NCBI RefSeq assembly: GCF_000722545.1
Contig: NZ_JNVM01000038.1
Location: 1-64,000, forward strand
Reading direction: 5' to 3'
Origin: Paenibacillus tyrphae
GTDB taxonomy: Bacteria; Bacillota; Bacilli; Paenibacillales; NBRC-103111
DNA length: 64,000 nucleotides
Part shown: positions 23,941 to 33,974 of the stretch, piece after piece
Layout: the number at the start of each line of letters is the position of its first letter
Numbering within the stretch: the first letter of the stretch is position 1
The notes under the pieces: model-generated
Database searches by the model: none
The model's input: the letters and a program-made list of their open reading frames with translations, nothing else
What the model was told of the DNA's origin: nothing
Translations under genes and position numbers: made by a program

Positions 23941-24429
23941 TCACTGTTCGTCCGCGCTGGGGCCGTATATCCCCGGAACCGGTATTCCGAGCAGTCGGAG
24001 ATAGACCGTCAACTGTCCCCGATGATGATAAACGTGATTGAACATCAGCGTACGCACCATGTCGATCCGGGGCGCTTCCAAGATGGTCTCCCCCTTGCTG
24101 ACGAGCTTCCAGGTATTCCTCAGCCCGTCTTCTCCCCATTCCCGAAGCTTGCTCTCGGCGAGAGACACGCTCCATTCCAGCGCTTCGAGCAATTCTTGCC
24201 GGGTGGTCGGCTCCGGCAGTGGAACGACCGAAACTTCGCTGACCGCCTCGTTCAGCAATAGAGCCAGCCCTCCGGGCACTCCCGCAGCGTGTAGTGCGAG
24301 CTGTCCTAAAGACATTGATTTTGGATGTGGCCTCCAAGAGAATTTGTCTTCTGGGAGCCTTTCGAGAAGCGTCCGCGTCAATCCGGCTTCCCTTTTCAAT
24401 TCGCCGCACCAATCCTCAATAACGTTCAT
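23941..24429 (-). CDS. DinB family protein (putative metal-dependent hydrolase/transferase)
   Basis: 162 residues of the DinB/YfiT four-helix bundle superfamily. The metal-ligand histidines are seen in LALHAAG near residue 47 and HVYHHRGQL near residue 135. LLGIPVPGIYGPSADEQ at the C-terminus is typical. Members include bacillithiol and mycothiol S-transferases, but most have no known substrate. It resembles the second DinB protein in this window (48048..48545), which shares the same C-terminal PVPG.YGPSADE. GGAGGAG precedes ATG. Confidence 0.88.
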   Translation of the reverse strand: MNVIEDWCGELKREAGLTRTLLERLPEDKFSWRPHPKSMSLGQLALHAAGVPGGLALLLNEAVSEVSVVPLPEPTTRQELLEALEWSVSLAESKLREWGEDGLRNTWKLVSKGETILEAPRIDMVRTLMFNHVYHHRGQLTVYLRLLGIPVPGIYGPSADEQ

Positions 24430-24531
24430 GGTGATCTCCTCCTCTGGCCAAGGCCGTTTATCACCTTAATCCTATCACGCCATGCGCACGAACATTTCTT
24501 ACGGATTGCGGAAATGAGCCCCACAAAAAGA

Positions 24532-25420
24532 CTAAATATTTCGTTTCTCATATTCAAAGGGGTCTTCACATGAGTAAATCTCATGGAAAAATCCCATATA
24601 CGGGATATCGTCTTCCACGCATTTTATGAGATACGACAGTTCCTCATCACATATCGGTTCCTCACCACTGTTCTGCATCACCTCGAATGAGTCAACAATA
24701 TTTTCCATGAGGGTTACCTGAATAAATAAGGGCAACTTCTCCAACATCGAATTTTCGATCCCGGTCTCGGATCTGTATCCCTCGAGGGCTGTTTTAAAAT
24801 AATCATCCATAAACTTTTTGCGTTTACCGGCGTCTGGTTCAGCTGCTATCCAGCCCAATCCGCTTCTCCAGAGATCTGCCAGGTCATACATATACCAACC
24901 GAAACATGAATTATCGAAATCATATACCGTTATTTGCCCGGTTTCAAAATCTATCATGTAATTCCCATCGTTGTAATCAAAATGGATCATACCGAAAGAC
25001 TCCTGGTTCCTGTCCATTCCTTTTAAGGTTTCAAGGAGCTCTACCAACTTCTCCTTCCACAAGCATTTTTCCCTTGGCCTTTTTAAACAGGCAGATAAAA
25101 AAGGTATGATTATTATGAGTTATCTCTTCCAGCAGATTCCCCTTCCTGGAGCTGACTACATCCGAGACACTTCCGCCATGCTCGAATAAATACCTGATAT
25201 ACTCAACTTCGCCCAGAAAATCTTCCCGGCTTCTGTCATTTAAGAAGGCGATTCTGATTATTTTTGCGTCGGCGCCCTCTTTCTCACAGGTATAAACGAC
25301 ATTACGCCCTCCGGTATGTGCCTTAACCGGCTTGGTTTCATAACCTTCCAACCCGTACAACTCTGATACTAATGGAAGTAAATGTGTATCACCGATTTTA
25401 ACAACTTCGTTATAAGTCAT
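24532..25420 (-). pseudogene. Aminoglycoside-phosphotransferase-fold kinase, broken by internal deletion
   Basis: The N-terminal part starts MTYNEVVKIGDTHLLPLVSE after AAAGGAG and runs to FKKAKGKMLVE. The C-terminal part begins LWKEKLVELLETLKG in another frame and carries the Brenner motif IHFDYNDGN and the metal motif VYDFDNSC. The two meet near 25060, where CTTGTGGAAGGAGAAG is read in both frames. Roughly 40-60 residues normally lying between them are absent, and the join is out of frame. The family includes kinases of drugs, sugars and amino acids; this one is most like generic 'phosphotransferase' genes of Bacillales. Confidence 0.75.
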
Positions 25421-25521
25421 TGATACATCACTCCTTTCAGCTTTTTCCATTTTATACTTTACAGAAAAATGCCAATTAAATTCTAGGGAAAATTTCGATA
25501 TAACAAAATTCAATTTTCAAG

Positions 25522-26760
25522 TTAAAATTTTATGAAGGTAACCGTAAATTTTGTATAGGCATATTTCTCACTCTCAACTTTAATCAAGGCTTGATGTGCT
25601 TCGATAATGGCTTTGGCAAGCGCCAAGCCAATTCCTACCGAATCATGCTTTTTAGAACCGCTTGCTTTGTAGAATCGATCAAAGATATGCGGCAGTTCCT
25701 CGGCTTCAATTCCTTCTCCAAAGTCTTGAATCACCAGTTCCGTATAGATCGGTGTATCTTTGACTTGAATCATGATTTTACCGCCGGGTTTGGAATGCTC
25801 GATCGCATTCTTCAGCAGGTTCAACAAAGCTTCTTGCATCCACATTTTATCGTGAACAACGACTACTTCCTCCGGGACATCCCAGTCAATCGACATATGA
25901 TGATCACTAATCATGCTTGTTAAACGCTCCAAAACTTCCTCTATGGTCTCCACCAAATTTGCCGGTTCTTTATCGAATGATATGGCTCTGGCGTCGATTT
26001 TCGCTATCTTCAACAAATTTTGAATCAAGACATTCATTCTGGAGATTTGAACATCATTATTTTGTAATAGTCGAACTTGCTGCTGGCGGGGCAAATTTTC
26101 ATTCAACATCATTTCATTGTAGATGGATATCGTTGAAAGCGGTGTTTTTAATTGGTGGGATATATCTTGCAGCATTTGTCCTAAAAACTGTTTCTCTTCC
26201 AGCAGATCCTGCATACTTTTTCTAATAATATCTTTCATGGATCGAAATGAAGCCGCCAGCTTGGCGAGATCCCCTTCTTTATTTTCATTTATGACAACCG
26301 AGTAATCCCCATCGATTATTTTTTTTGCCGCCGAAGCAAGCTGTCTAATTTTATTGAAGATCATCTTGGATTGCATATAGGTTGCCCCGAACAACATCAA
26401 TCCGAAACCAATCAATCCCCAAAAAATAGATTGATTATGGCCGAAAATATGGTTATTTAAAAGGGGAAAAAGCTCCGTCTCCAAATCTTCATACAATCCA
26501 TACTGTCTAAAGATCTCTCTTCCTTTTTCCTGATACTTGCTTGAATCGGAAGAATGGCTTGTTAAGACTTTCATAATTTCCGCTTCATTCTCGGGATGTT
26601 GTTCAGCCAATCTGGCAGTAATTTCACCCCAGGCTGCAATAGAATCCGTCTTCAATTGATCATAAAACAGTTGATGTTCAATAAACTGGTAGATTGTAAA
26701 CAGTGATAATAGGACAGCTAGTATCGCCATATAGCCCTTTAACTCGGTAATTTTCATCAT
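25522..26760 (-). CDS. Membrane sensor histidine kinase
   Basis: 412 residues. A first membrane segment at about 10-28, an extracellular loop of about 90 residues, and a second segment at about 118-136 are followed by HAMP (MIFNKIRQLASAAKKIIDGD). The HisKA helix reads QMLQDISHQLKTPLSTISIY with the phosphorylated His. The ATPase domain has NLLKNAIEHS (N box), IQDFGEGIE (G1) and SVGIGLALAKAIIEAHQ (G2). It directly follows the response regulator with no gap. The system sits next to an ABC exporter of the FtsX type, so antimicrobial peptide or envelope-stress sensing is a reasonable inference. Confidence 0.92.
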   Translation of the reverse strand: MMKITELKGYMAILAVLLSLFTIYQFIEHQLFYDQLKTDSIAAWGEITARLAEQHPENEAEIMKVLTSHSSDSSKYQEKGREIFRQYGLYEDLETELFPLLNNHIFGHNQSIFWGLIGFGLMLFGATYMQSKMIFNKIRQLASAAKKIIDGDYSVVINENKEGDLAKLAASFRSMKDIIRKSMQDLLEEKQFLGQMLQDISHQLKTPLSTISIYNEMMLNENLPRQQQVRLLQNNDVQISRMNVLIQNLLKIAKIDARAISFDKEPANLVETIEEVLERLTSMISDHHMSIDWDVPEEVVVVHDKMWMQEALLNLLKNAIEHSKPGGKIMIQVKDTPIYTELVIQDFGEGIEAEELPHIFDRFYKASGSKKHDSVGIGLALAKAIIEAHQALIKVESEKYAYTKFTVTFIKF

Positions 26761-26761
26761 C

Positions 26762-27457
26762 TTACTCCCTGCTCACATCCTTATTCCACCGATAACCCAA
26801 TCCTCTTTGGGTGATGATAAATTGCGGATTTTTGGGGTCATCTTCAACTTTGTCTCTTAAACGCTTAATGTATACAGATAACGTGTTTTCGTCGAAAAAA
26901 ACATCATCTCCTACCGTTATTTTTAGCAGGATTTCATCTCTTTTTAATGCTTTGTGGGCGTTCATCATGAAGGTTAACAGAAGCTTATATTCTAAATTCG
27001 TTAATGGAATGCTTTCATGATTTTTATAAACTTTGACTTGGCTCGTATCGATTTTTATATTCTCGGATGTTAAGATCGCTGAAGAAGCATCCAGCCGCGC
27101 TTGTTTCCGCAATTGCACTTTCACTCTGGACATGAGTTCCTTGACTCGAAATGGTTTCGTTATATAATCGTCCCCACCGATATCGAGTCCCATCACCACA
27201 TTTGCTTCTTCATCAAGGGCGGTTAAGAAAATAACGGACGAATCGTTTTGTTTTTTGAAATGTAGACATAAATCATAGCCGTTTCCATCCGGAAGGCCGA
27301 TATCTAGGATAGCCAAATCAAAAGGATTATGATCAAACTGCTGTTTCGCTTCTTTTACACTAGAGGCTCTGACCACCTCATACCCTTCATTTATCAATGA
27401 AAATTCAATGGCTAGACCAAGAGCCTCATCATCTTCAACAAGTAATATTTTATTCAA
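26762..27457 (-). CDS. OmpR-family response regulator
   Basis: 231 residues. The receiver domain has the acidic pocket near the N-terminus (LLVEDDEAL), the phospho-acceptor Asp in LAILDIGLPDGNGYD near residue 53 and the Lys in DYITKPF. The winged-helix DNA-binding domain contains NTLSVYIKRLRDKVEDDPKN and ITQRGLGYRW. The start is TTG, following AAAGGAGAG. It pairs with the kinase encoded immediately downstream. The adjacent ABC exporter is the likely target. Confidence 0.93.
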   Translation of the reverse strand: MNKILLVEDDEALGLAIEFSLINEGYEVVRASSVKEAKQQFDHNPFDLAILDIGLPDGNGYDLCLHFKKQNDSSVIFLTALDEEANVVMGLDIGGDDYITKPFRVKELMSRVKVQLRKQARLDASSAILTSENIKIDTSQVKVYKNHESIPLTNLEYKLLLTFMMNAHKALKRDEILLKITVGDDVFFDENTLSVYIKRLRDKVEDDPKNPQFIITQRGLGYRWNKDVSRE

Positions 27458-27544
27458 GTGGGTTCTCTCCTTTTCCTTATACCACTTCAGCCATAGACCG
27501 ATAAATCAGAACAGCCCGACTATAAAATAGCCAGGCCCTCGGTA

Positions 27545-29533
27545 TTATTGTTCCCTGATAACATCAATGAGATTATCTTTTTGGATTTTTCTCAGCGGGA
27601 CTAGAACAGATACGTAACTGATGAACAAAGCGGAAACAAACGTTATGAAACAAGCCTCGTAGGGGATCGTCCATTGGATCTTCATCATACCGGAAACAGC
27701 CAAATACATAATATAAGAAAGTATACAACCGTAAAAGATTCCTTGCAAACTTCCGGAAAAACCGTAAATCAGTGCTTCATAGATGATCATTTTTTTCAAA
27801 TCCCTTTGTGACATGCCTATGGATTTTAACGCGGCCAGTTCTTTTCGTCTGATGATGATGCTGATCGTAATTGTATTGAGGATATTGAGACTGCCGATTA
27901 AAGAAATGACTGTAATAAAACCATATACAAGCACTTTGATAACGAGCTTTGATTCATCCTTAGCTCTATTCTCATCCAGGTGATTAACAATTGTAATGTC
28001 GTGGTTTGTTCCAACAGTCTGCTGGATGTTCGCAACAGTCGCGAGAGCTTGAGTCGCATCCTTCAAATTGATTCTAAAACTGGAGTCCTGTTTGTAAACT
28101 TCGGATACATTTTCAATCGACTTCAATAGTTCCCCAGTTTGCTGGCTTTCTACTAAAGAATCAGGACTATTCTGTTTCAGATGGATGGTTAGATCCGATT
28201 TAGCGGATGAATCGTTCACATATTTGGATGCAAATGCGATATCCATTATAGACGAGAAAGTAATAAACAATACACTGCTAATAATGATGGAAAGGATCGT
28301 AACGGTATAACGATTTTTATTTCTTTTTACGTTTTTCAAGGCCAAGCTTAATGGAAAAGATAAAGGCTTTTTCAGCACGGTATTCTTTTGTTTTTTGATT
28401 GCTTCTTTCTTAATTGATAACCTGCTGCTGATTGCCAGCAATGGGGATATTCTGCCCGCAAAAAAAGCCGGGTAATAACTTGACGCTAATACGGTCATCA
28501 AGGTAATGATCGAACTGATCAATAAAATTCGCCAATCCATATGAAAGAACGAAACACGTGCACCATCTTCTAATAAAATCAAGAAAACGGATTGGAGAGC
28601 AGCAAGCGCCAATAGGCTGCAGACAATCCCGAGCGGTATGGCGATAACAGCCAGTACGGCAGCTTCTCTTATAACGATTTGTCTAATTTGCTTTCGCGTA
28701 GCGCCGATGCTTCTCAACAAGCCGAACTGCTTCATCCGCTCTACGACGCTGATTTGAAAAGCGTTGTAGATGACAACAACCGTCGCGATCACCACAATAC
28801 TGACGACGATGACTAGCATGGCCAGAATCGATTGATTCGATTCCGGTTTCAAAACTCTGATCAATTCATTATTGATAACAATATTTTTGTCTTCAGTAAG
28901 TGATTTTATTTCCTCTAAAACCTCCTTAAAGTTCGCTTTCTGGTTTATTTCAATTAATATCCTGCCTTCTCCAAGAGCAAAATCGGCTTTATATGTTAAT
29001 AACCGGCCCACTTTACTTTTCTGTGTAAACTCGCGATTATCCAGTAAACCAACCAGTTGATATGTTTTTCCATCCAATTCAAATGAGTCGCCGATCTGAA
29101 GATCGTTTTTGATATAAGGAAGCGCCCAAGAATCGACAGCAGCTTCATGGTCATTGGCCGGTAGTTTGCCATCCTTGAGACTGTAGGTTAAAAACGCCAA
29201 GGCGTGATGATCAGCGAAATTCATTTGCACAGAAATGTCTCCAACCGGAACGATACCCCCCTGAGACATCAAACCGAACGATGCAATTTGAGGATTATAT
29301 CTGATTTTATTTAATATCGCTTCATCGTAATTTGAAATACCGGCATGAAAAGAAACCCCATTTAACCTCTTGATGCTCTCAATTTGGGAGAGCTGTGATC
29401 CTTTCATAAACAGACCGATCGTGGAAATTAACGCCACAGAGAGTACGATTCCGACCAAGGTCAAGATGGTTCGTTTGATATTCGCCTTTAAATACTTACT
29501 GCTTAATTGTTTATAGCTGCTGATCAAAATCAT
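27545..29533 (-). CDS. FtsX/MacB-type ABC transporter permease
   Basis: 662 residues with a signal-anchor at about 20-44 and an extracytoplasmic domain of about 200 residues. A first FtsX block (three membrane segments, about 240-360) holds SVVERMKQFGLLRSIGATRK. A second signal-anchor and smaller external domain lie around 405-530, and a final FtsX block has IIRRKELAALKSIGMSQRDL. This duplicated ten-segment layout is typical of Bacillales permeases linked to two-component systems. Its start overlaps the end of the ATPase gene. Such pumps export peptides or sense and remove envelope-active drugs. Confidence 0.9.
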   Translation of the reverse strand: MILISSYKQLSSKYLKANIKRTILTLVGIVLSVALISTIGLFMKGSQLSQIESIKRLNGVSFHAGISNYDEAILNKIRYNPQIASFGLMSQGGIVPVGDISVQMNFADHHALAFLTYSLKDGKLPANDHEAAVDSWALPYIKNDLQIGDSFELDGKTYQLVGLLDNREFTQKSKVGRLLTYKADFALGEGRILIEINQKANFKEVLEEIKSLTEDKNIVINNELIRVLKPESNQSILAMLVIVVSIVVIATVVVIYNAFQISVVERMKQFGLLRSIGATRKQIRQIVIREAAVLAVIAIPLGIVCSLLALAALQSVFLILLEDGARVSFFHMDWRILLISSIITLMTVLASSYYPAFFAGRISPLLAISSRLSIKKEAIKKQKNTVLKKPLSFPLSLALKNVKRNKNRYTVTILSIIISSVLFITFSSIMDIAFASKYVNDSSAKSDLTIHLKQNSPDSLVESQQTGELLKSIENVSEVYKQDSSFRINLKDATQALATVANIQQTVGTNHDITIVNHLDENRAKDESKLVIKVLVYGFITVISLIGSLNILNTITISIIIRRKELAALKSIGMSQRDLKKMIIYEALIYGFSGSLQGIFYGCILSYIMYLAVSGMMKIQWTIPYEACFITFVSALFISYVSVLVPLRKIQKDNLIDVIREQ

Positions 29534-30236
29534 TCTCCTCCAGCCTATGTCTTTTTCTCAGCTGCCGTTGATCGGAAATGATTTTACCGTCTTCTATCGT
29601 AATGATCCGGTCAGAAGCCGATGCAATCGTTAGATCGTGCGTAATCAATACAATGGTTTGATTGTATTTTTTGGCCGTTAATCTTAATAAATCCATGACT
29701 TCCTTCGTATTTCGCGTATCCAGATTACCTGTGGGTTCATCGGCCAGAATCAAATGCGGCCGGTTTATAAGCGCCCTGCCAATAGAGACCCGTTGCTGTT
29801 GGCCGCCAGATAATTCGGAAGGCAAGTGACTCTTACGTTCAAGAAGCCCCAGGATTTCAATAATTTCATTCATATACGCCATATCTACCGACTCATCATC
29901 CAATAACGTAGGCAAAGCGATATTTTCCTGAACATTCAATACGGGGATCAAATTAAAGAATTGAAATATAAACCCGACTTTTCTTCTTCTGAATATCGAA
30001 AGCTCATCATCTGTATAATCATAAATATTATTGTCCCCAATGAATACTTGTCCTGAACTGGGCCGATCCAACCCTCCTAAAATATGCAGCAGTGTACTTT
30101 TTCCAGAGCCGGAAACACCTACGATGGAGACAAACTCCCCTTGCTGAATCGAAAGACTAATCCCTTTTAAGGCATACACTTTATTATTGCCTTCACCATA
30201 ACTTTTATCTACATTTTCCATCCGTACGATTTCCAT
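29511..30236 (-). CDS. ABC transporter ATP-binding protein (LolD/MacB type)
   Basis: From MEIVRMENVDKSYGEGNNKV, about 241 residues; a start 13 codons upstream would overlap the preceding gene and is less likely. Walker A is GVSGSGKSTLL, the Q-loop lies in FIFQFFNLIP, the signature is LSGGQQQRVSIGRAL, Walker B is LILADEPTGNLD and the switch His is in VLITHD. It overlaps the permease gene by 23 bp, so the two are made together. Only one ATPase is encoded, so the transporter is presumably an ATPase homodimer with the large permease. Confidence 0.92.
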   Translation of the reverse strand: MEIVRMENVDKSYGEGNNKVYALKGISLSIQQGEFVSIVGVSGSGKSTLLHILGGLDRPSSGQVFIGDNNIYDYTDDELSIFRRRKVGFIFQFFNLIPVLNVQENIALPTLLDDESVDMAYMNEIIEILGLLERKSHLPSELSGGQQQRVSIGRALINRPHLILADEPTGNLDTRNTKEVMDLLRLTAKKYNQTIVLITHDLTIASASDRIITIEDGKIISDQRQLRKRHRLEENDFDQQL

Positions 30237-30261
30237 ATCGTCCGCCCTTTCATCATTCGGC

Positions 30262-30981
30262 TCATTCTTGCACATCTACAAAATTTACTTTGTCTTCGCT
30301 GCCTGCATAGACGTTCCCGATTTCGTTTAAAACCTTGTTCGTCTCACCTTTATTCTTATAATCGAAACTACCCTTTTGAAAATGAATCAATGAGATCGTT
30401 GACTCTGCTTCGGTTAATTTGTTGTAAGTTTGGTCGTCAACAATAACAAGATCCGTTGTTGGTCTATACCCGATCCAAGCCTGATGTTTAACATACTGTA
30501 CGGGTACCATCTGACCGTTCAAATCGATTTGACCATTCTTCAACTCGAAATCACTTGAGGAGTAGAACAGGTTATGACCATTAGATAATTCTTTTATGCC
30601 GGTAAGAGGCTCTGAAATAATGGACGAGCTGTCAGGATCTTTTCTGGCTCTGATAATCCCCTTCTTGACAAATTGCTCAGCTGTGGATCGATTAACAACC
30701 GAATACTTGATATCTCGGGTTTCAAATTCTTTACCCGTTTCTTTCTGATCTTGCTCTGACAATTTAGTGGTTTTTTTTGTTGTTACCAGCTTCAATTTGT
30801 AGTCGATCGTTTGTTTGGTGTTATCTTTATACAACTGCTTGACTTTATTCACATCTTTTTCTGTGCCGATAACTACAATTCCATTGACTGATTGCGATGG
30901 ACCTTCTACAAAACGTTTTACTCCAAATCCTATACCTGCAAAAATAACGATAACCAACACGAAAACTATAATTTTTTTCAT
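30262..30981 (-). CDS. Secreted or membrane-anchored protein, BA_5634 lipoprotein-like
   Basis: 239 residues starting MKKIIVFVLVIVIFAGIGFG, with AAGGAG 7-8 nt before ATG. The hydrophobic N-terminus at residues 3-20 is a signal or anchor; no lipobox Cys is present in it. The outer domain (VNGIVVIGTEKDVNKVKQLY onward) resembles the BA_5634 family that accompanies this kind of ABC exporter in Bacillales. That assignment is from memory and moderate. It is the first gene of the exporter/two-component operon and may be the substrate-capture or accessory subunit. Confidence 0.65.
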   Translation of the reverse strand: MKKIIVFVLVIVIFAGIGFGVKRFVEGPSQSVNGIVVIGTEKDVNKVKQLYKDNTKQTIDYKLKLVTTKKTTKLSEQDQKETGKEFETRDIKYSVVNRSTAEQFVKKGIIRARKDPDSSSIISEPLTGIKELSNGHNLFYSSSDFELKNGQIDLNGQMVPVQYVKHQAWIGYRPTTDLVIVDDQTYNKLTEAESTISLIHFQKGSFDYKNKGETNKVLNEIGNVYAGSEDKVNFVDVQE

Positions 30982-31101
30982 CTGCCTGCTCCTTAATAAA
31001 TTAGTTATGTTTGGATTATAGACGAAACTTTCATGCAAATGAATGACTCTTGTCTAACCATTTTGATCTTCTCGCTTACATTTTCGTAAGAATGGGGATT
31101 A

Positions 31102-31116
31102 CGACTTCCGAAGTCG
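31102..31116. promoter_or_regulatory. Short palindrome between divergent genes
   Basis: CGACTTC-C-GAAGTCG, a perfect 7-bp inverted repeat with a one-base centre, lies between the exporter operon (minus) and the MocR gene (plus). It could be an operator. The remainder of 30982-31273 shows no gene. Confidence 0.3.
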
Positions 31117-31273
31117 CAGCCATGTTACAAAATTCGTTTATCTAATTCTATCGTATTGCAAAAGCAACTATTGTCGTGATAGGATATCAACCAATGGAGT
31201 GTTACTTATTATACATGAATCGGTGATTTGAGCAATCCATAATCCCGGTAGAAACAACACTGAAGGTGAATGA

Positions 31274-32704
31274 ATGCTAAAAGTAAACCGAGATGACGAC
31301 CGTCCCATCTGGCAGCAGCTTCTTGACCAAGCGATCCATAATATTACAACCGGAAAATGGCCGCCAGGCGAATTGCTGCTCCCGTCCCGTGAACTGGCTC
31401 AATTGATTGGCGTTTCCCGTTCAACCATACAGATTGTTTACGAGGAGTTATTCAGCCGTGGGTATACCGTAACCTCTCGTCGCGGCGGGACAAGAGTTAG
31501 TGAATGGACCTATGCGACTCGTCCTTCAGAGGATGCTGCGCCACAAGGACCCGTCACCCCCGAATTGCCATTATTGAACGCTGCAATCGGCCATTTGCAT
31601 AGTTGGTTCGGAGACAAAAAGAATCGAAAAATAGAGATCGATTTTAGTCCCCATGAGCCTTATTTGGACGAACATTTTCAAAAAAATTGGAGACAATCAT
31701 TTTTACAGGCCTCCACAGAAACAGACCTAGACAGTTGGGCTTACGGCGACGTCTATGGGTTCCTGCCACTGCGAGAACAGATTCAACGTTATTTGTCACT
31801 TGAACGAGGCGTTCATGTGAGTGTCGATCAAATCCTGTTAACCTCAGGCGCACAACATAGCATCGATTTGATTGCCCAAGCCCTTTTACATGAAGGAGAA
31901 ACGGTTTCGGTTGAAGATCCCGGCTTCCCTGCTGCCTGGATGGCGATGAAATATCGGCGTATGCAAGTTGTATCCGTCCCTGTCGACGAGTACGGGCTAT
32001 GCGTAGACCGCATTCACCCTGAGTCCAAACTTGTGTATGTTACGCCATCGCACCAGTGTGCGGTTGGCGTTATTATGTCGGAACCTCGCAGGCAACAAAT
32101 GTTGCACATGGCTTCCGAGCAGCGGTTCTGGATTGTTGAGGATGATTACGACAGCGAATTTCGATATCGCGGTGACCCGCTCCCAACCTTGTTCAGTCAG
32201 CGGCCTCAGAATACGTTGTATATGATGAGTTTTTCCAAAATGGTCGCTCCTGGTATTCGAATATCGGCAATCGTTGGTCCCAAAGAAGCCATTCGTCAGC
32301 TCGCTCGAGTCCATGAATTAACCTATCGTCATCTTCCGATTATGGAGCAATTAACGCTCACTCATTTTATCGAACATGGTCATTTCATGCGCCATATGAG
32401 ACGAGTTCGAAATGTATATCGGCGCAGACACGAAGCCATGACGAAGGCCATCATCACGACGGGTCTGAACGAACACTTCACGCTAAGCGGCGTAGAAACG
32501 GGTTTGCACATGCTTCTTGAGGCAAAACCATCGTTTGACGAAGAAGCCGTGACGCACTTGGCGATCGAAAAGGGAATCTGTGTTTATCCGCTAAGCAAGT
32601 ATTGTTTGGAAAGCGATCGAAAAGGATGGGTACTGGGTTTTGCTAAAGTAGATGAATCAGCTATAGAAGAAGGCATTAAACGTCTAGCAGGGATGCTTTT
32701 ATAA
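31274..32704 (+). CDS. MocR/GabR-type regulator (GntR domain fused to aminotransferase fold)
   Basis: 476 residues. Residues 10-75 are a GntR winged helix (PSRELAQLIGVSRSTIQIVY). The rest is a fold-type I aminotransferase domain: LTSGAQHSIDLIAQALLHEG, VEDPGFPAAW, VTPSHQCAVGV, WIVEDDYDSEFRYRG with the PLP-pyridine Asp, and MSFSKMVAPGIR with the PLP-binding Lys. MocR proteins bind PLP and often control vitamin B6, GABA or amino-acid genes. Convergent neighbours include a PLP-homeostasis protein and a PNPOx-fold protein, so a B6-related role fits. AAGGTGAATGAATG precedes the start; the ribosome binding site is weak. Confidence 0.9.
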   Translation: MLKVNRDDDRPIWQQLLDQAIHNITTGKWPPGELLLPSRELAQLIGVSRSTIQIVYEELFSRGYTVTSRRGGTRVSEWTYATRPSEDAAPQGPVTPELPLLNAAIGHLHSWFGDKKNRKIEIDFSPHEPYLDEHFQKNWRQSFLQASTETDLDSWAYGDVYGFLPLREQIQRYLSLERGVHVSVDQILLTSGAQHSIDLIAQALLHEGETVSVEDPGFPAAWMAMKYRRMQVVSVPVDEYGLCVDRIHPESKLVYVTPSHQCAVGVIMSEPRRQQMLHMASEQRFWIVEDDYDSEFRYRGDPLPTLFSQRPQNTLYMMSFSKMVAPGIRISAIVGPKEAIRQLARVHELTYRHLPIMEQLTLTHFIEHGHFMRHMRRVRNVYRRRHEAMTKAIITTGLNEHFTLSGVETGLHMLLEAKPSFDEEAVTHLAIEKGICVYPLSKYCLESDRKGWVLGFAKVDESAIEEGIKRLAGMLL

Positions 32705-32716
32705 TACAAGCATCCC
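32690..32716. terminator. Hairpin overlapping the MocR stop codon
   Basis: GGGATGCTT/AAGCATCCC, a perfect 9-bp stem with a 9-nt loop containing the stop codon, between convergent genes. There is no clear T-tract, so strength is uncertain. Confidence 0.5.
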
Positions 32717-32735
32717 CGCCAGAATTTGCTCTTTC

Positions 32736-33953
32736 TTACAATCCATTCATGTTACCGGTATTCCATTTTTCACGCCGAAATTTCCCATGAATCAATAAAT
32801 GCGCTGCCAAACCCGCGACAAGTCCCCAGAATGCGCCGCCGACGCCAAGCAAAGTCACATTCGCGGCCGTTGCTAAAAACGTAATCAATGCGGTCTCGCG
32901 TCCCTTGGGATCTGTTAAAGCGTTGGCAAGACTGCCGCCAATTGTGCCAAGCAATGCCAATCCCGCTAACGTTGCGATAAAGGTAGCAGGAAGAATTAAA
33001 AACAGAGCAGCCAACGTCACGCCAAAAATGCCGACAACAATGTAGAACATGCCACAGGCAATGCCTGCGATATAACGTTTTGCCGAATCCTCATGCGCGT
33101 CTTTTCCTGTGCAAATCGCTGCGGTAATGGCTGCTACATTAAAAGCATGCGAGCCGAATGGTGCTGCAAGAAGCGAACCCAAACCCGTTATGGTCAAAAT
33201 CGGATTCGCGCTCGTCTTGAACCCGTCATTCCGCAATACGAGCATTCCAGGCATGTACTGTCCCGTCAAGGTAATAATAAACAGCGGTAAGGCAATGCCC
33301 AATAAAGCATGTAACGAAAACTCCGGAACGACAATTACCGGTGATGCGATCGCCAATTGGATCGTACTGAAATCCGCTTTCCCCATACAAATCAAATAAA
33401 TCAATCCGATTGCCAGTATGCCAACAATCGAATAGCGGGATGTAAACCGTCTTAGCACAACATAAGCGGCAAACAGTACAACGACAAGCAATGGGTCAAC
33501 TTTCGCTCCTCCAAAGGCTGAGATTCCAAACTGCAGTAAAATGCCTGCTAGTAACCCGGAAGCGATGCCTGGAGGAATAAGCCGGACGAAACGTTCAAAC
33601 ATGCCCGATAATCCTAAAACAATAAATCCTGCCGCAGAGATCATATAAGCACCAATTGCTTCAGGATAAGGGGTGACCGCTAATACAGAAACGAGAAAAG
33701 CCACGCCTGGCGTTGACCAAGCCGTAATAATTGGTTCCCGGTATCGAAAACTTAGCCATACCCCGGTTATACCCACTCCAATGGAGATCGACCAAATCCA
33801 TGAAGCGGTCATTTCGGGACTTAAACCCGCGACTTTTGCTGCCTGAAACACGAGAATAAAGGTGCCCCCGTAGTTGACAATGACAGATATTAAAGCGGCT
33901 ATGGTCGGCGATATCAAATCGCGACCGCGCAGCGAAGATGATGTTGTGTTCAT
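32736..33953 (-). CDS. BenE-family (benzoate/H+ symporter-like) membrane transporter
   Basis: 405 residues and about twelve hydrophobic segments. The family marks are STPGVAFL near residue 82, IPPGIASGLLAGILLQFG near residue 128, LTGQYMPGMLVLRNDGF near residue 232 and APFGSHAFNVAAITAAICTG near residue 265. E. coli BenE-like proteins are assigned to benzoate uptake, but most members are untested. No aromatic-degradation gene is nearby. Its neighbours are PLP-related, so a vitamin or small carboxylate is equally possible. The gene lies 21 bp after the YggS-type gene in the same direction, so they probably share a transcript. Confidence 0.85.
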   Translation of the reverse strand: MNTTSSSLRGRDLISPTIAALISVIVNYGGTFILVFQAAKVAGLSPEMTASWIWSISIGVGITGVWLSFRYREPIITAWSTPGVAFLVSVLAVTPYPEAIGAYMISAAGFIVLGLSGMFERFVRLIPPGIASGLLAGILLQFGISAFGGAKVDPLLVVVLFAAYVVLRRFTSRYSIVGILAIGLIYLICMGKADFSTIQLAIASPVIVVPEFSLHALLGIALPLFIITLTGQYMPGMLVLRNDGFKTSANPILTITGLGSLLAAPFGSHAFNVAAITAAICTGKDAHEDSAKRYIAGIACGMFYIVVGIFGVTLAALFLILPATFIATLAGLALLGTIGGSLANALTDPKGRETALITFLATAANVTLLGVGGAFWGLVAGLAAHLLIHGKFRREKWNTGNMNGL

Positions 33954-33974
33954 ATCCTTTCTCCTGCCTCTCTC

